The notes beneath the pieces are model-generated. The model did no database searches. It was not told where the DNA came from and saw only the letters and a list, made by a program, of their open reading frames with translations. A program made the position numbers and the translations under genes. A DNA stretch of 64,000 bases from Roseiarcus sp963781895 (GTDB lineage: Bacteria > Pseudomonadota > Alphaproteobacteria > Rhizobiales > Beijerinckiaceae): positions 1 through 64,000 of the forward strand of contig CAWAIM010000038.1 in the NCBI GenBank assembly GCA_963781895.1, written 5' to 3'. Within the stretch, counting starts at the first letter, position 1. Every line of letters starts with the position of its first letter. Below, piece by piece: positions 57,597-64,000 of this stretch.

Positions 57597-58232
57597 CTAC
57601 CGTCTCGCGAACGCCAGACCGAGCGCCGCGGCGACCAGGATCGCTCCCGTCAGGCGGCTGCGCGCCCGGCCGAGGCGGGCGACGAGACCGCGCGCGCGCC
57701 CCGCGGCCAAGGCCCAGCCGCTGTCGACCAGAATCGCGATGGCGACGAAGGTTACGCTCAAGATCGCCATCTGCCGCCCGAACGGCGCGTCGGAAACCAG
57801 GAATTGCGGCAGGAAGGCGGCGTAGAAAGCGAGCGTCTTCGGGTTGGTCAAGGAGACGAAGAAGCCGCGCGCAAAAGTATTGCGCGGCGAAACGGCCCGC
57901 GTGCGGCCGATGTCGCCTGACGGCGTGCGCCAGGCGCGATAACCCAGCCAAAGGAGGTACGCGACGCCGAGCCAGCGCAAGATCTCGAAAGCCTGCGCCA
58001 GGGCGCCGAACAGCGCGGTGATCCCGAGCGAGGCGACGGCGAGTTGCACGACCATCGCCGCGCTCGTTCCCGCGACCGTCATCAGGCCGGCGCGAACGCC
58101 AAAGCCGAGGCTGTTGGCGACAATCAGCGCGACATTGGGTCCGGGAATCAGCATCAGGAACGTGGCCGCAGCGACAAAGGCGGCGTAAAGGGGAGGGGAC
58201 AAGGGAGCCACATCTCGGTTCAGGCGCGCCAT
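57597..58232 (-). CDS. LysE family exporter (RhtB-type)
   Basis: A 211-residue inner-membrane protein with five to six segments. FLMLIPGPNVALIVANSLGFGVRAGLMTVAGTSAAMVVQL is the LysE signature (P-G-P-N), followed by LRWLGVAYLLWLGYRAWR, ARGFFVSLTNPKTLAFYAAFLPQF and MAILSVTFVAIAILVDSGWALAAGRARGLV. It probably exports an amino acid or related compound. The ATG at 58232 begins MARLNRDVAPLSP; a divergent MFS gene starts 140 bases away, so their promoters share this gap. Confidence 0.88.
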   Translation of the reverse strand: MARLNRDVAPLSPPLYAAFVAAATFLMLIPGPNVALIVANSLGFGVRAGLMTVAGTSAAMVVQLAVASLGITALFGALAQAFEILRWLGVAYLLWLGYRAWRTPSGDIGRTRAVSPRNTFARGFFVSLTNPKTLAFYAAFLPQFLVSDAPFGRQMAILSVTFVAIAILVDSGWALAAGRARGLVARLGRARSRLTGAILVAAALGLAFARR

Positions 58233-58372
58233 GGTCGCGCGAAACAAACGGAAAATCCAGACGCGTCCGGAGCCCGCGAAAGCGGTCGGGCGGTTCGGAG
58301 GAACGAATATGGCCGAACGACGTTTCCCAGCAGCGCCGCCGCTTCGGCAAGGGCGACGATCGAGATCCAGCG

Positions 58373-59614
58373 ATGCTTTCGATCTCAACCGCGCTTGACG
58401 CGCTCAATTTTTTCGCGGCCGACGTCCGCAACGCTTTGGGACCGTTTGTGAATGTGTATCTGATCAATGGTCGTCATTGGAGCCAGACCGAATTCGGCGT
58501 GGTGGCGACGGCGAGCGGCCTGCTCGGAATCATCCTGCAAACCCCGATTGGAGCCATCATCGACGTGACGCGCGCCAAGCGCGGGGTCATTGTTCTGTCG
58601 ATGGCGACGATGGCCTTGGCCTCGGCGATCATTGTCGTCATTCCGACATTCTGGCCGATGGCGCTCGCCTTCGCCATCCTCGCGCTCGCCGGCGACGCGT
58701 TCGTTCCCGCCGTAGCGGCTCTCACCTTGGGTCTTGTCTCCAAAGACGCGCTGGCGCGGCGGCTGGGGCGGAACTCAGCCTATGACCACGGCGGCAACAT
58801 CGCGATCGCGGTCGTCGCGGGCGTTGTCGGATACGCCTTTTCCCAGCGCGCCGTCTTTCTTCTGGTCCCTGTCTTCGCCGCGCTGACCTCGGCCGCGGTG
58901 CTGGCGATTCCCGCCGAGGCGATCGATCACGACCGGGCGAGAGACCTCGGATCGGACGGCGCCGACGGGGCGGCGGCCGGCTATGGCGTGCTGTTCCAGA
59001 CCCGGCCTCTGGTCATCTTCGCGCTCTGCGCATTCTTTTTCCATTTCGCCAACGCGCCATTGCTGCCGCTGGTCGGACAAAAGCTCGCGCTCCAATTTCC
59101 GCAAGAGGCGACCGCCATGATGTCGTTTTGCATCGTCGCCGCCCAGGGCGTCATGCTGCCGCTCGCGGTCCTCGTCGGGCATCGGGCGGATTCCTGGGGA
59201 CGGAGGCCGATTTTCCTCATCGCCTTCGCCGTGCTTCCCATTCGCGCGGCGCTCTATACGCTTTCGAACAACGCCTTCTGGCTGATCGGCGTTCAACTGC
59301 TGGACGGGGTCGGAGCGGGCATCTATCAAGCGCTCACGCCGCTCGTCATCGCCGATATCATGCGAGGCACCGGCCGTTACAACCTGGCCCAGGGCGCGGT
59401 GGCGACGACGCAAGGCGTCGGGGCCTCGATCAGCGCCTTGGCCGCGGGCGAGGTCGTCGACCATTTCGGATATACCGTATCATTCCTCGCCATTGGAGTC
59501 GCAGCTTTGATTGCATTTCTTGTTTTTCTTATTTGGATGCCGGAAACGCGAGGGCGGGAATCTCTCGCTTTCCAAGGCGGCGCCGCCGCGTTCGAAGCGG
59601 CGCCGAGCGAATGA
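58373..59614 (+). CDS. MFS transporter
   Basis: A 413-residue inner-membrane protein with 12 predicted segments. VYLINGRHWSQTEFGVVATASGLLGIILQTPIGAIIDVTRAKRGVIVLSMATMALASAI is the typical MFS loop between segments 2 and 3 (G-x3-D-x3-R). GHRADSWGRRPIFLIAFAVLPIRAALYTL repeats that loop in the second half. Substrate unknown. ATG at 58373; its stop overlaps the next gene in ATGA, so the two transporters are co-transcribed. Confidence 0.88.
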   Translation: MLSISTALDALNFFAADVRNALGPFVNVYLINGRHWSQTEFGVVATASGLLGIILQTPIGAIIDVTRAKRGVIVLSMATMALASAIIVVIPTFWPMALAFAILALAGDAFVPAVAALTLGLVSKDALARRLGRNSAYDHGGNIAIAVVAGVVGYAFSQRAVFLLVPVFAALTSAAVLAIPAEAIDHDRARDLGSDGADGAAAGYGVLFQTRPLVIFALCAFFFHFANAPLLPLVGQKLALQFPQEATAMMSFCIVAAQGVMLPLAVLVGHRADSWGRRPIFLIAFAVLPIRAALYTLSNNAFWLIGVQLLDGVGAGIYQALTPLVIADIMRGTGRYNLAQGAVATTQGVGASISALAAGEVVDHFGYTVSFLAIGVAALIAFLVFLIWMPETRGRESLAFQGGAAAFEAAPSE

Positions 59615-60843
59615 CGAAGGCCGACGTCGACAGCATCGCGGCCCTCGCCATCCTCGTCCTGACCTACGTCGGCGTCGCGGCCGGCCGCATTCCCGGCCTG
59701 CGCCTCGACCGCGCGGGGATCGCGTTTTTGGGCGGAGCGGCGATGATCGCGCTCGGCCCGCTGAGCCTCGAGGAGGCCTTCCGCTCCATCGACTTCGACA
59801 CCATAGCGCTTCTGCTCGGCATGATGATCGTGGTCGCGCATCTCAAGGTCTCGGGCGCCTTCCGCGCGCTCGGCGTCCTCGTGCTCGAGCACGCGCACGC
59901 GCCGCTCGTCCTTCTCATCGCGATAACGGTGCTTGCCGGCGTGCTGTCGGCGTTTCTGGTCAATGACGCGATCTGTCTCGTCATGGCGCCGATCGTCCTG
60001 CAGGTCACGCGGGCGCTGAACCGCGATCCGCTCCCCTATCTCGTCGCCACCGCGACGGCCTCCAATTGCGGCAGCGTGGCGACCATCACCGGCAATCCGC
60101 AGAACATGGTGATCGGCGCGCTGTCGGGAATCTCCTATCCGGCCTTCACGGCCGCGCTCGCGCCGGTGGCCGTCTTCTCGCTGGTCGCGGTCATCGTGAT
60201 GGTGCGCCTCGTCTACCGCAAGGAATTCCGGTCCGACAGCGAACTGCAGCCGCATCTGTTTCAAGGCCACATGCACAAGGGTCAGGTCGTCAAGGCGACC
60301 TTCGTCTGCATCGGGCTGGCGGCGGCGTTCTTCGCCGGCGTCCCCCCGGCGAAGGCCGCTCTGCTCGGCGGGGCGTTTCTCCTCGTCACGCGGGCGATCA
60401 AGCCGCGCCGCATCTACCGGGAGCTCGACGGCCCGCTGCTGATCCTGTTCGCCGGAATGTTCGTCGTCGTCGCGGGGGCGGAGCGGGAGCTTCTGACGCC
60501 CGATCGCATCGCCATGGTCAAGACGCTCGGCCTCGACGTCGTATGGCGCCTTTCCCTGTTCACGGCGGTCTTGTCCAACATCGTCAGCAACGTGCCGGCG
60601 GTCCTGGCTCTGAGGCCTTTCGTTCCGACCTTCCACGATCCTGAACGAGCCTGGCTGGTGGTCGCGATGAGCTCGACGCTCGCGGGCAATTTCACCCTCC
60701 TTGGATCAGTCGCCAACCTGATCGTGGCCGAACATGCCCGCGCGGAAGGAAACCCGATCAGCTTCTGGGCCTATTTCAAGGTCGGGCTGCCGCTGACGCT
60801 GGTGACGCTTGCCGCGGGAACGGTGTGGCTCTCTTGGCGGTAG
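59611..60843 (+). CDS. SLC13/anion-permease-type transporter (CitMHS/ArsB superfamily)
   Basis: A 410-residue membrane protein with about 11 segments. IDFDTIALLLGMMIVVAHLKVSG, LSAFLVNDAICLVMAPIVLQV and TATASNCGSVATITGNPQNMVIGALSGISYPAF include the N-P-Q/N-M helix hairpin of the IT (ion transporter) superfamily; VLSNIVSNVPAVLALRPFVP is the matching second hairpin, and STLAGNFTLLGSVANLIVAEHA ends it. Members move arsenite, sodium-coupled anions or dicarboxylates; which applies here is unclear. It starts by ATGA overlap with the MFS gene. Confidence 0.85.
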   Translation: MTKADVDSIAALAILVLTYVGVAAGRIPGLRLDRAGIAFLGGAAMIALGPLSLEEAFRSIDFDTIALLLGMMIVVAHLKVSGAFRALGVLVLEHAHAPLVLLIAITVLAGVLSAFLVNDAICLVMAPIVLQVTRALNRDPLPYLVATATASNCGSVATITGNPQNMVIGALSGISYPAFTAALAPVAVFSLVAVIVMVRLVYRKEFRSDSELQPHLFQGHMHKGQVVKATFVCIGLAAAFFAGVPPAKAALLGGAFLLVTRAIKPRRIYRELDGPLLILFAGMFVVVAGAERELLTPDRIAMVKTLGLDVVWRLSLFTAVLSNIVSNVPAVLALRPFVPTFHDPERAWLVVAMSSTLAGNFTLLGSVANLIVAEHARAEGNPISFWAYFKVGLPLTLVTLAAGTVWLSWR

Positions 60844-60991
60844 GTTACTCACGACGCCTGCTGTCATACCGAACTCGACCCGCGTCGCGGAAATCGGCAT
60901 TATTCAATTCCTGACAATTCCCATTCTCGTTCCAAGCCGGAGAGACGGCGGCCCGTCCAAAACGAAGCATCCCGCAAGCAGGAGAGTTCTG

Positions 60992-61498
60992 ATGGCAAGA
61001 GCAACGCTCAAAGCAAAGTCAGCCAAGACCGGGACGACGCGCAAGACGAAGCCCACATTAGCCGCCAAGACAAAAAGAGCCGCGCAACCGACCGCGGGCC
61101 GGAAGTCGCGGCCGAAGCAGAAATTCGCAGTCAGTCACCAGCGCGAGGGCAATTTTGCGGAAGGACTTCGCAACTACGCGAAATACCGCGATTTGGGTAT
61201 CGCAGCAGCCACCGGCGGCATGGTGCAGGCGCATGTGATCCGCTTCGTTCCGCCGTTCGAGCCTAAAGCAGCGTCGACGCCGCACTATCACGAAGTCGAC
61301 TTTCAGATGATCTATGTGCTCAAGGGCTGGTACAAGACTGAATTCGAAGGCGAAGGCATCCATACTTTTGAGGCAGGAAGCTGCTGGATACAGCCCCCGC
61401 GCATAAAGCATGCGGTGCGCGGTTATTCCGATGACTGCGAATTGCTCGAAATTGTCCTGCCGGCCGGCTTTGGGACCGTGGAATTGGATGCGTTGTGA
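60992..61498 (+). CDS. Cupin protein with lysine-rich N-terminal tail
   Basis: A 168-residue protein. Residues 1-45 are basic and low-complexity (ATLKAKSAKTGTTRKTKPTLAAKTKRAA), then a cupin barrel: FRFVPPFEPKA-like strand, TPHYHEVDFQMIYVLKGWYKTEFEGEGIHTFEAGSCWIQPPRIKHAVRGYSDDCELLEIVLPAGFGTVEL, with HYHEVDFQ and the later His as probable metal ligands. Many cupins of this type act with dioxygenases or as regulators. AGGAGAG lies eight bases before the ATG. The extradiol-type enzyme gene faces it. Confidence 0.82.
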   Translation: MARATLKAKSAKTGTTRKTKPTLAAKTKRAAQPTAGRKSRPKQKFAVSHQREGNFAEGLRNYAKYRDLGIAAATGGMVQAHVIRFVPPFEPKAASTPHYHEVDFQMIYVLKGWYKTEFEGEGIHTFEAGSCWIQPPRIKHAVRGYSDDCELLEIVLPAGFGTVELDAL

Positions 61499-61507
61499 GC
61501 TCGCCCC

Positions 61508-62461
61508 TCAAGCCTCGTAATTGTGGGTGAAGTCGTCGGGAGGATTGGGGCCCCAGACGTAGAAGGAATCTTCCGGCGGATGGTCTCCGCCCTGCCAGTC
61601 GCAACTCACGGGGACATAGTCGATGTCGGCCGAATATTCGCTGAAGCTGCCCCATGGATCGCGGACATAGTGAAAATAGTTCGAGCCGATGACGTGACGC
61701 CCCAGGCCCCATCCCTTGCTATAACCCTTGCCGAGCATGTGCATGGCGCCGCGGCCGATGTCGTCGATGCTGCCGACGTCCCAGCTCAGATGATGGAGCC
61801 CCGGCGCGTCCGAGTGCGCGAAGGCGAGCATGTGGTGGTCGCTGCCATGGACGCCGTGCAGAAAGGCGATGCCGTCGCCCGAATGATCGGAGAGGCGCAT
61901 CCCGAGCACGCTGGTATAGAACTCGATCGCCTTACGCACGTCGCGGGTGAACATGAGGATGTGGGAGAGGCGGCGCGGACGGACGCGCGCGACATTGCGC
62001 CGGAAGGGCGCGCCGCGCTCGCCTGGGCCGACGGACACGCTTTCGAAGCGGGACTTTTCGTTCGGAGATGATTTCGCCGCGACCTTGATCTCGACCAGAT
62101 TGCCGTCGTGGTCGTGAAACCATAAGCCGTTCGAGTCGACGCCCGCCGGCGGGTCTCGCCGCCTGACGCCCAAGCGCTGAAGGCGTTCGGCGAACCGCTC
62201 GATGTCGTCCTCGAAGGCGCCGAACGACATGTACCCATGTTTCTTGCGCGAACCCTCGCCGATCGTGCCCCAGACGTGCGGATGGCCGTCAGTCATGACC
62301 GTCAGTCGACCGCCCTCCTCGCGAATGTTCAACCCAAATTCGCCATAGAAATTCCTGGCGACCGCCAGGTCCGGCGCGACGAAGTGGAACTTGTCAAGCG
62401 AATGAATTCCGAGCTCGCCAGGGCGCCGGGTCGGCTTGATGAAACCGAGAATTTCCGTCAT
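61508..62461 (-). CDS. VOC/extradiol dioxygenase family protein
   Basis: A 317-residue protein with two vicinal-oxygen-chelate modules. SLDKFHFVAPDLAVARNFYGEFGLNI forms the first module; RRLSHILMFTRDVRKAIEFYTSVLGMRLSDHS the second. HHLSWDVGSIDDIG and WGSFSEYSADID supply the second His and Glu of a 2-His-1-carboxylate iron site (SHIL, HHLSW, SEYS). It resembles catechol 2,3-dioxygenase relatives. Substrate unknown. ATG at 62461 is followed by the conserved domain. Convergent with the cupin gene, nine bases apart, so the two overlap only at their 3' ends. Confidence 0.85.
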   Translation of the reverse strand: MTEILGFIKPTRRPGELGIHSLDKFHFVAPDLAVARNFYGEFGLNIREEGGRLTVMTDGHPHVWGTIGEGSRKKHGYMSFGAFEDDIERFAERLQRLGVRRRDPPAGVDSNGLWFHDHDGNLVEIKVAAKSSPNEKSRFESVSVGPGERGAPFRRNVARVRPRRLSHILMFTRDVRKAIEFYTSVLGMRLSDHSGDGIAFLHGVHGSDHHMLAFAHSDAPGLHHLSWDVGSIDDIGRGAMHMLGKGYSKGWGLGRHVIGSNYFHYVRDPWGSFSEYSADIDYVPVSCDWQGGDHPPEDSFYVWGPNPPDDFTHNYEA

Positions 62462-62766
62462 GGCGCGTCCTCCTGAGCTGTTGTGCGGAACGTGGCCTCG
62501 CGGGCGACCGGCCGCCAAACAAGGTCGCCCGGGAGGAACGCTATCGCATCAGCGGCCGTCGTTCCAGCGCGCGCGCCGGCTCTTGGACGCCGCCGCCCGG
62601 GTCATGGCGCGTGGGGAGCACGCCGCCCGCTCCGGCGGCTGCGCGGGCGGCAGGCCGGCGAATGCGCGGTCCGCCTCGTCGGGAGGGTTGGGCCGTGGAG
62701 GACGCGGAATTCGGGCCCCACAGCGCGGGGCGACGTCAGCAGCTTTGCGGTCGGCGGCCGCCCGCG
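62462..62766. other. Gap upstream of the dioxygenase
   Basis: About 305 bases of GC-rich DNA between the dioxygenase start and the DUF2155 stop. No gene is supported. In related genomes aat often lies near DUF2155, but no aat motif is visible here. GGAGGACG precedes the dioxygenase ATG. Confidence 0.35.
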
Positions 62767-63399
62767 TCAGCGCGAGCGGGCGTTGCCGGAACTCGAACCC
62801 GGCCCCAATTCGAGCGGCCCGCCATTGTCCGGCCCGGGAGCGGCGACCACCGTCGACGGCTTCGGCTTGCGCTTTTTTGGCGGGGCGGCGGCGGGAGGGT
62901 TCGCCAGATTCGGATCGATCGCCGCGTCAGGCAACGGATTGTCGTCCGGGCTCGGCGCCGAGGCTTCGTATTGGGGGGCCTCATGGATGATGGTCGTGCC
63001 GCCTTTGCAGCCGGTCAGCCAGATGTCGTAAATGGGATGTTCGATGCCGTGCAGACCCGGACTGTCGGCGAACATCCAGCCGGAAAAGATCCGCTTGAGC
63101 GTCTTCTTCTCATCGATCTGGTCGACTTGGGTGAAGGCGTCGGTCTGCGGCGACTCGGTCGGCGGGCGAGAATAGCAGACCCGTGGAGTGATTTGCAGGG
63201 CGCCGAACTGCACGGTTTCATTGATCGCCACCTCGAACGTGGTGGTTCGGCCCGTGATCTTGTCGAGCCCTTCGAACACGGCGGTCGGGTGGCTGATTTT
63301 GTCGGCGAAAGCCGATCCCGGCGCGGCGAGCCCCGCGACAACGAGCGCGCCCGCGCAGAGGAGCCGCCGCGTTTGCGCGGAGGCCCGTCCAGCGCGCAT
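62767..63399 (-). CDS. DUF2155 domain protein
   Basis: A 210-residue exported protein. MRAGRASAQTRRLLCAGALVVAGLAAPGSAFAD is a signal peptide. The DUF2155 core reads FEGLDKITGRTTTFEVAINETVQFGALQITPRVCYSRPPTESPQTDAFTQVDQID and RIFSGWMFADSPGLHGIEHPIYDIWLTGCKG. A long Pro/Ala-rich tail follows. DUF2155 is largely alphaproteobacterial, and it is regularly next to the NDUFA12 gene, as here, though its function is unknown. Confidence 0.9.
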   Translation of the reverse strand: MRAGRASAQTRRLLCAGALVVAGLAAPGSAFADKISHPTAVFEGLDKITGRTTTFEVAINETVQFGALQITPRVCYSRPPTESPQTDAFTQVDQIDEKKTLKRIFSGWMFADSPGLHGIEHPIYDIWLTGCKGGTTIIHEAPQYEASAPSPDDNPLPDAAIDPNLANPPAAAPPKKRKPKPSTVVAAPGPDNGGPLELGPGSSSGNARSR

Positions 63400-63477
63400 T
63401 GGATTGCGCGAGGGCCAGATTCAGTTGCTGCATGCGCACGGCTCTGCCGGCCAAGCGCGGCGTAAACAAGGCGGCGC

Positions 63478-63888
63478 TCAGGGCCCGGGGCTCCAGGCCT
63501 CGTAGTCGCCGCTCGAGGCCTGGCGCGGTCCCGGGCGAAGCGTCGAGCCGTCGGGACGAATCGCCGCCGGGGTGCCGGTCGGGTTGCCGATGTGCGGCAA
63601 TTCCCACGGATGCGGCTTGTAGTCTTCCTGGCTGGGCGGCACGTCGACGGTGTGGTGCAGCCAGCCGTTCCAGCCCGGCGGGGTCATCGAGGCCTCGGAG
63701 ACGCCGTTGTAGATGACCCAGCGACGCTCGAAGCCGAGCGCCGGATCGATCGCGCCGCCGCGGGTCCGGTAATATTCGTTGCCGAACTGATCGTGGCCGA
63801 CCAGCTCGCCATGGCGGCGGGTGTGAAACAGCGTGTTGAGCGTTGCGCCGTTCCACCAGGTGAAGAACCGCAGCAGAGAAAGATTCAT
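63478..63888 (-). CDS. NADH:ubiquinone oxidoreductase NDUFA12 family subunit
   Basis: A 136-residue protein. FFTWWNGATLNTLFHTRRHGELVGHDQFGNEYYRTRG and RRWVIYNGVSEASMTPPGWNGWLHHTVD and YKPHPWELPHIGNPTGTP are all NDUFA12 (17.2 kDa) landmarks. This accessory subunit of complex I is conserved between mitochondria and alphaproteobacteria, which supports the taxonomic placement. It binds the hydrophilic arm at the cytoplasmic side. ATG at 63888; DUF2155 follows 78 bases downstream on the same strand, probably one transcript. Confidence 0.95.
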   Translation of the reverse strand: MNLSLLRFFTWWNGATLNTLFHTRRHGELVGHDQFGNEYYRTRGGAIDPALGFERRWVIYNGVSEASMTPPGWNGWLHHTVDVPPSQEDYKPHPWELPHIGNPTGTPAAIRPDGSTLRPGPRQASSGDYEAWSPGP

Positions 63889-64000
63889 CCGTCGAGCGCC
63901 GCTCTTTGTTACGTGAAAATACGCGCCGGCAGCGCGCGCGCGGGACTATGGCGAGGCGGCCTTGGCCTGTCCAGCTTGATCTTCGCCGGGGAGAGCGCCT

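Overview
The window is high-GC chromosomal DNA from an alphaproteobacterium, most likely of the order Hyphomicrobiales. The evidence is an NDUFA12-type complex I accessory subunit beside a DUF2155 protein, a Usg protein, general L-amino-acid (AapJ-type) and fad genes of alphaproteobacterial style, and a two-partner secretion pair of the kind seen in methylotrophic and rhizobial relatives. I cannot name the genus from sequence alone. Many otherwise well-conserved genes are broken by isolated indels without in-frame nonsense codons. I read these as sequencing/assembly indels unless shown otherwise, and give such genes a single span.

Layout. 1-150: remnant of an IS1595-type transposase. 0.6-14.4 kb: a cell-surface polysaccharide island, partly AT-rich and probably mobile, with an acyltransferase, several SAM methyltransferases, a radical SAM protein, an NAD-dependent epimerase, a very large methyltransferase/coiled-coil/glycosyltransferase/rhamnan-synthesis-F protein, and a sulfotransferase. 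An intact IS1380-type element (5454-7126) sits inside a decayed type I restriction methylase gene (hsdM). 14.6-19.8 kb: a TpsB/TpsA two-partner secretion pair. 19.9-20.7 kb: usg and a CIRCE-controlled groES without groEL.

21.1-29.5 kb (+ strand): an amide-nitrogen cluster with acetamidase/formamidase, SDR, a five-gene urea/short-chain-amide-type ABC transporter and an amidase. 29.8-43.4 kb: an N-heterocycle (nicotinate-like) catabolic locus. A (+) enamidase faces a long (-) operon: Mo-hydroxylase FAD subunit, fused 2Fe-2S/molybdopterin subunit, 6-hydroxynicotinate-reductase-like protein, UPF0280 protein, two tandem DUF1185 (AA_synth) proteins, a second complete branched-chain-type ABC transporter (substrate-binding protein, LivH, LivM, LivG, LivF) and a MarR regulator. 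A similar palindromic site lies upstream of both the enamidase and the operon, suggesting one regulon. This is the most interesting part of the window: it combines the first three enzymes of the Eubacterium barkeri nicotinate route with three proteins of unknown function.

44.0-49.8 kb: fatty-acid beta-oxidation genes (fadE, GFA protein, fadA, fadB) preceded by a perfect 16-bp palindrome. 49.9-51.4 kb: a DUF2182/DUF1326 pair. 52.2-64 kb: mixed housekeeping genes: a solitary amino-acid binding protein, cadmium-type transporter, MaoC hydratase, FAD-linked oxidase, TrmA/RumA-like methyltransferase, LysE exporter, MFS and SLC13-like transporters, a cupin with a basic tail, an extradiol-type (VOC) dioxygenase, DUF2155 and NDUFA12. 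No CRISPR array, rRNA or tRNA gene was recognised.
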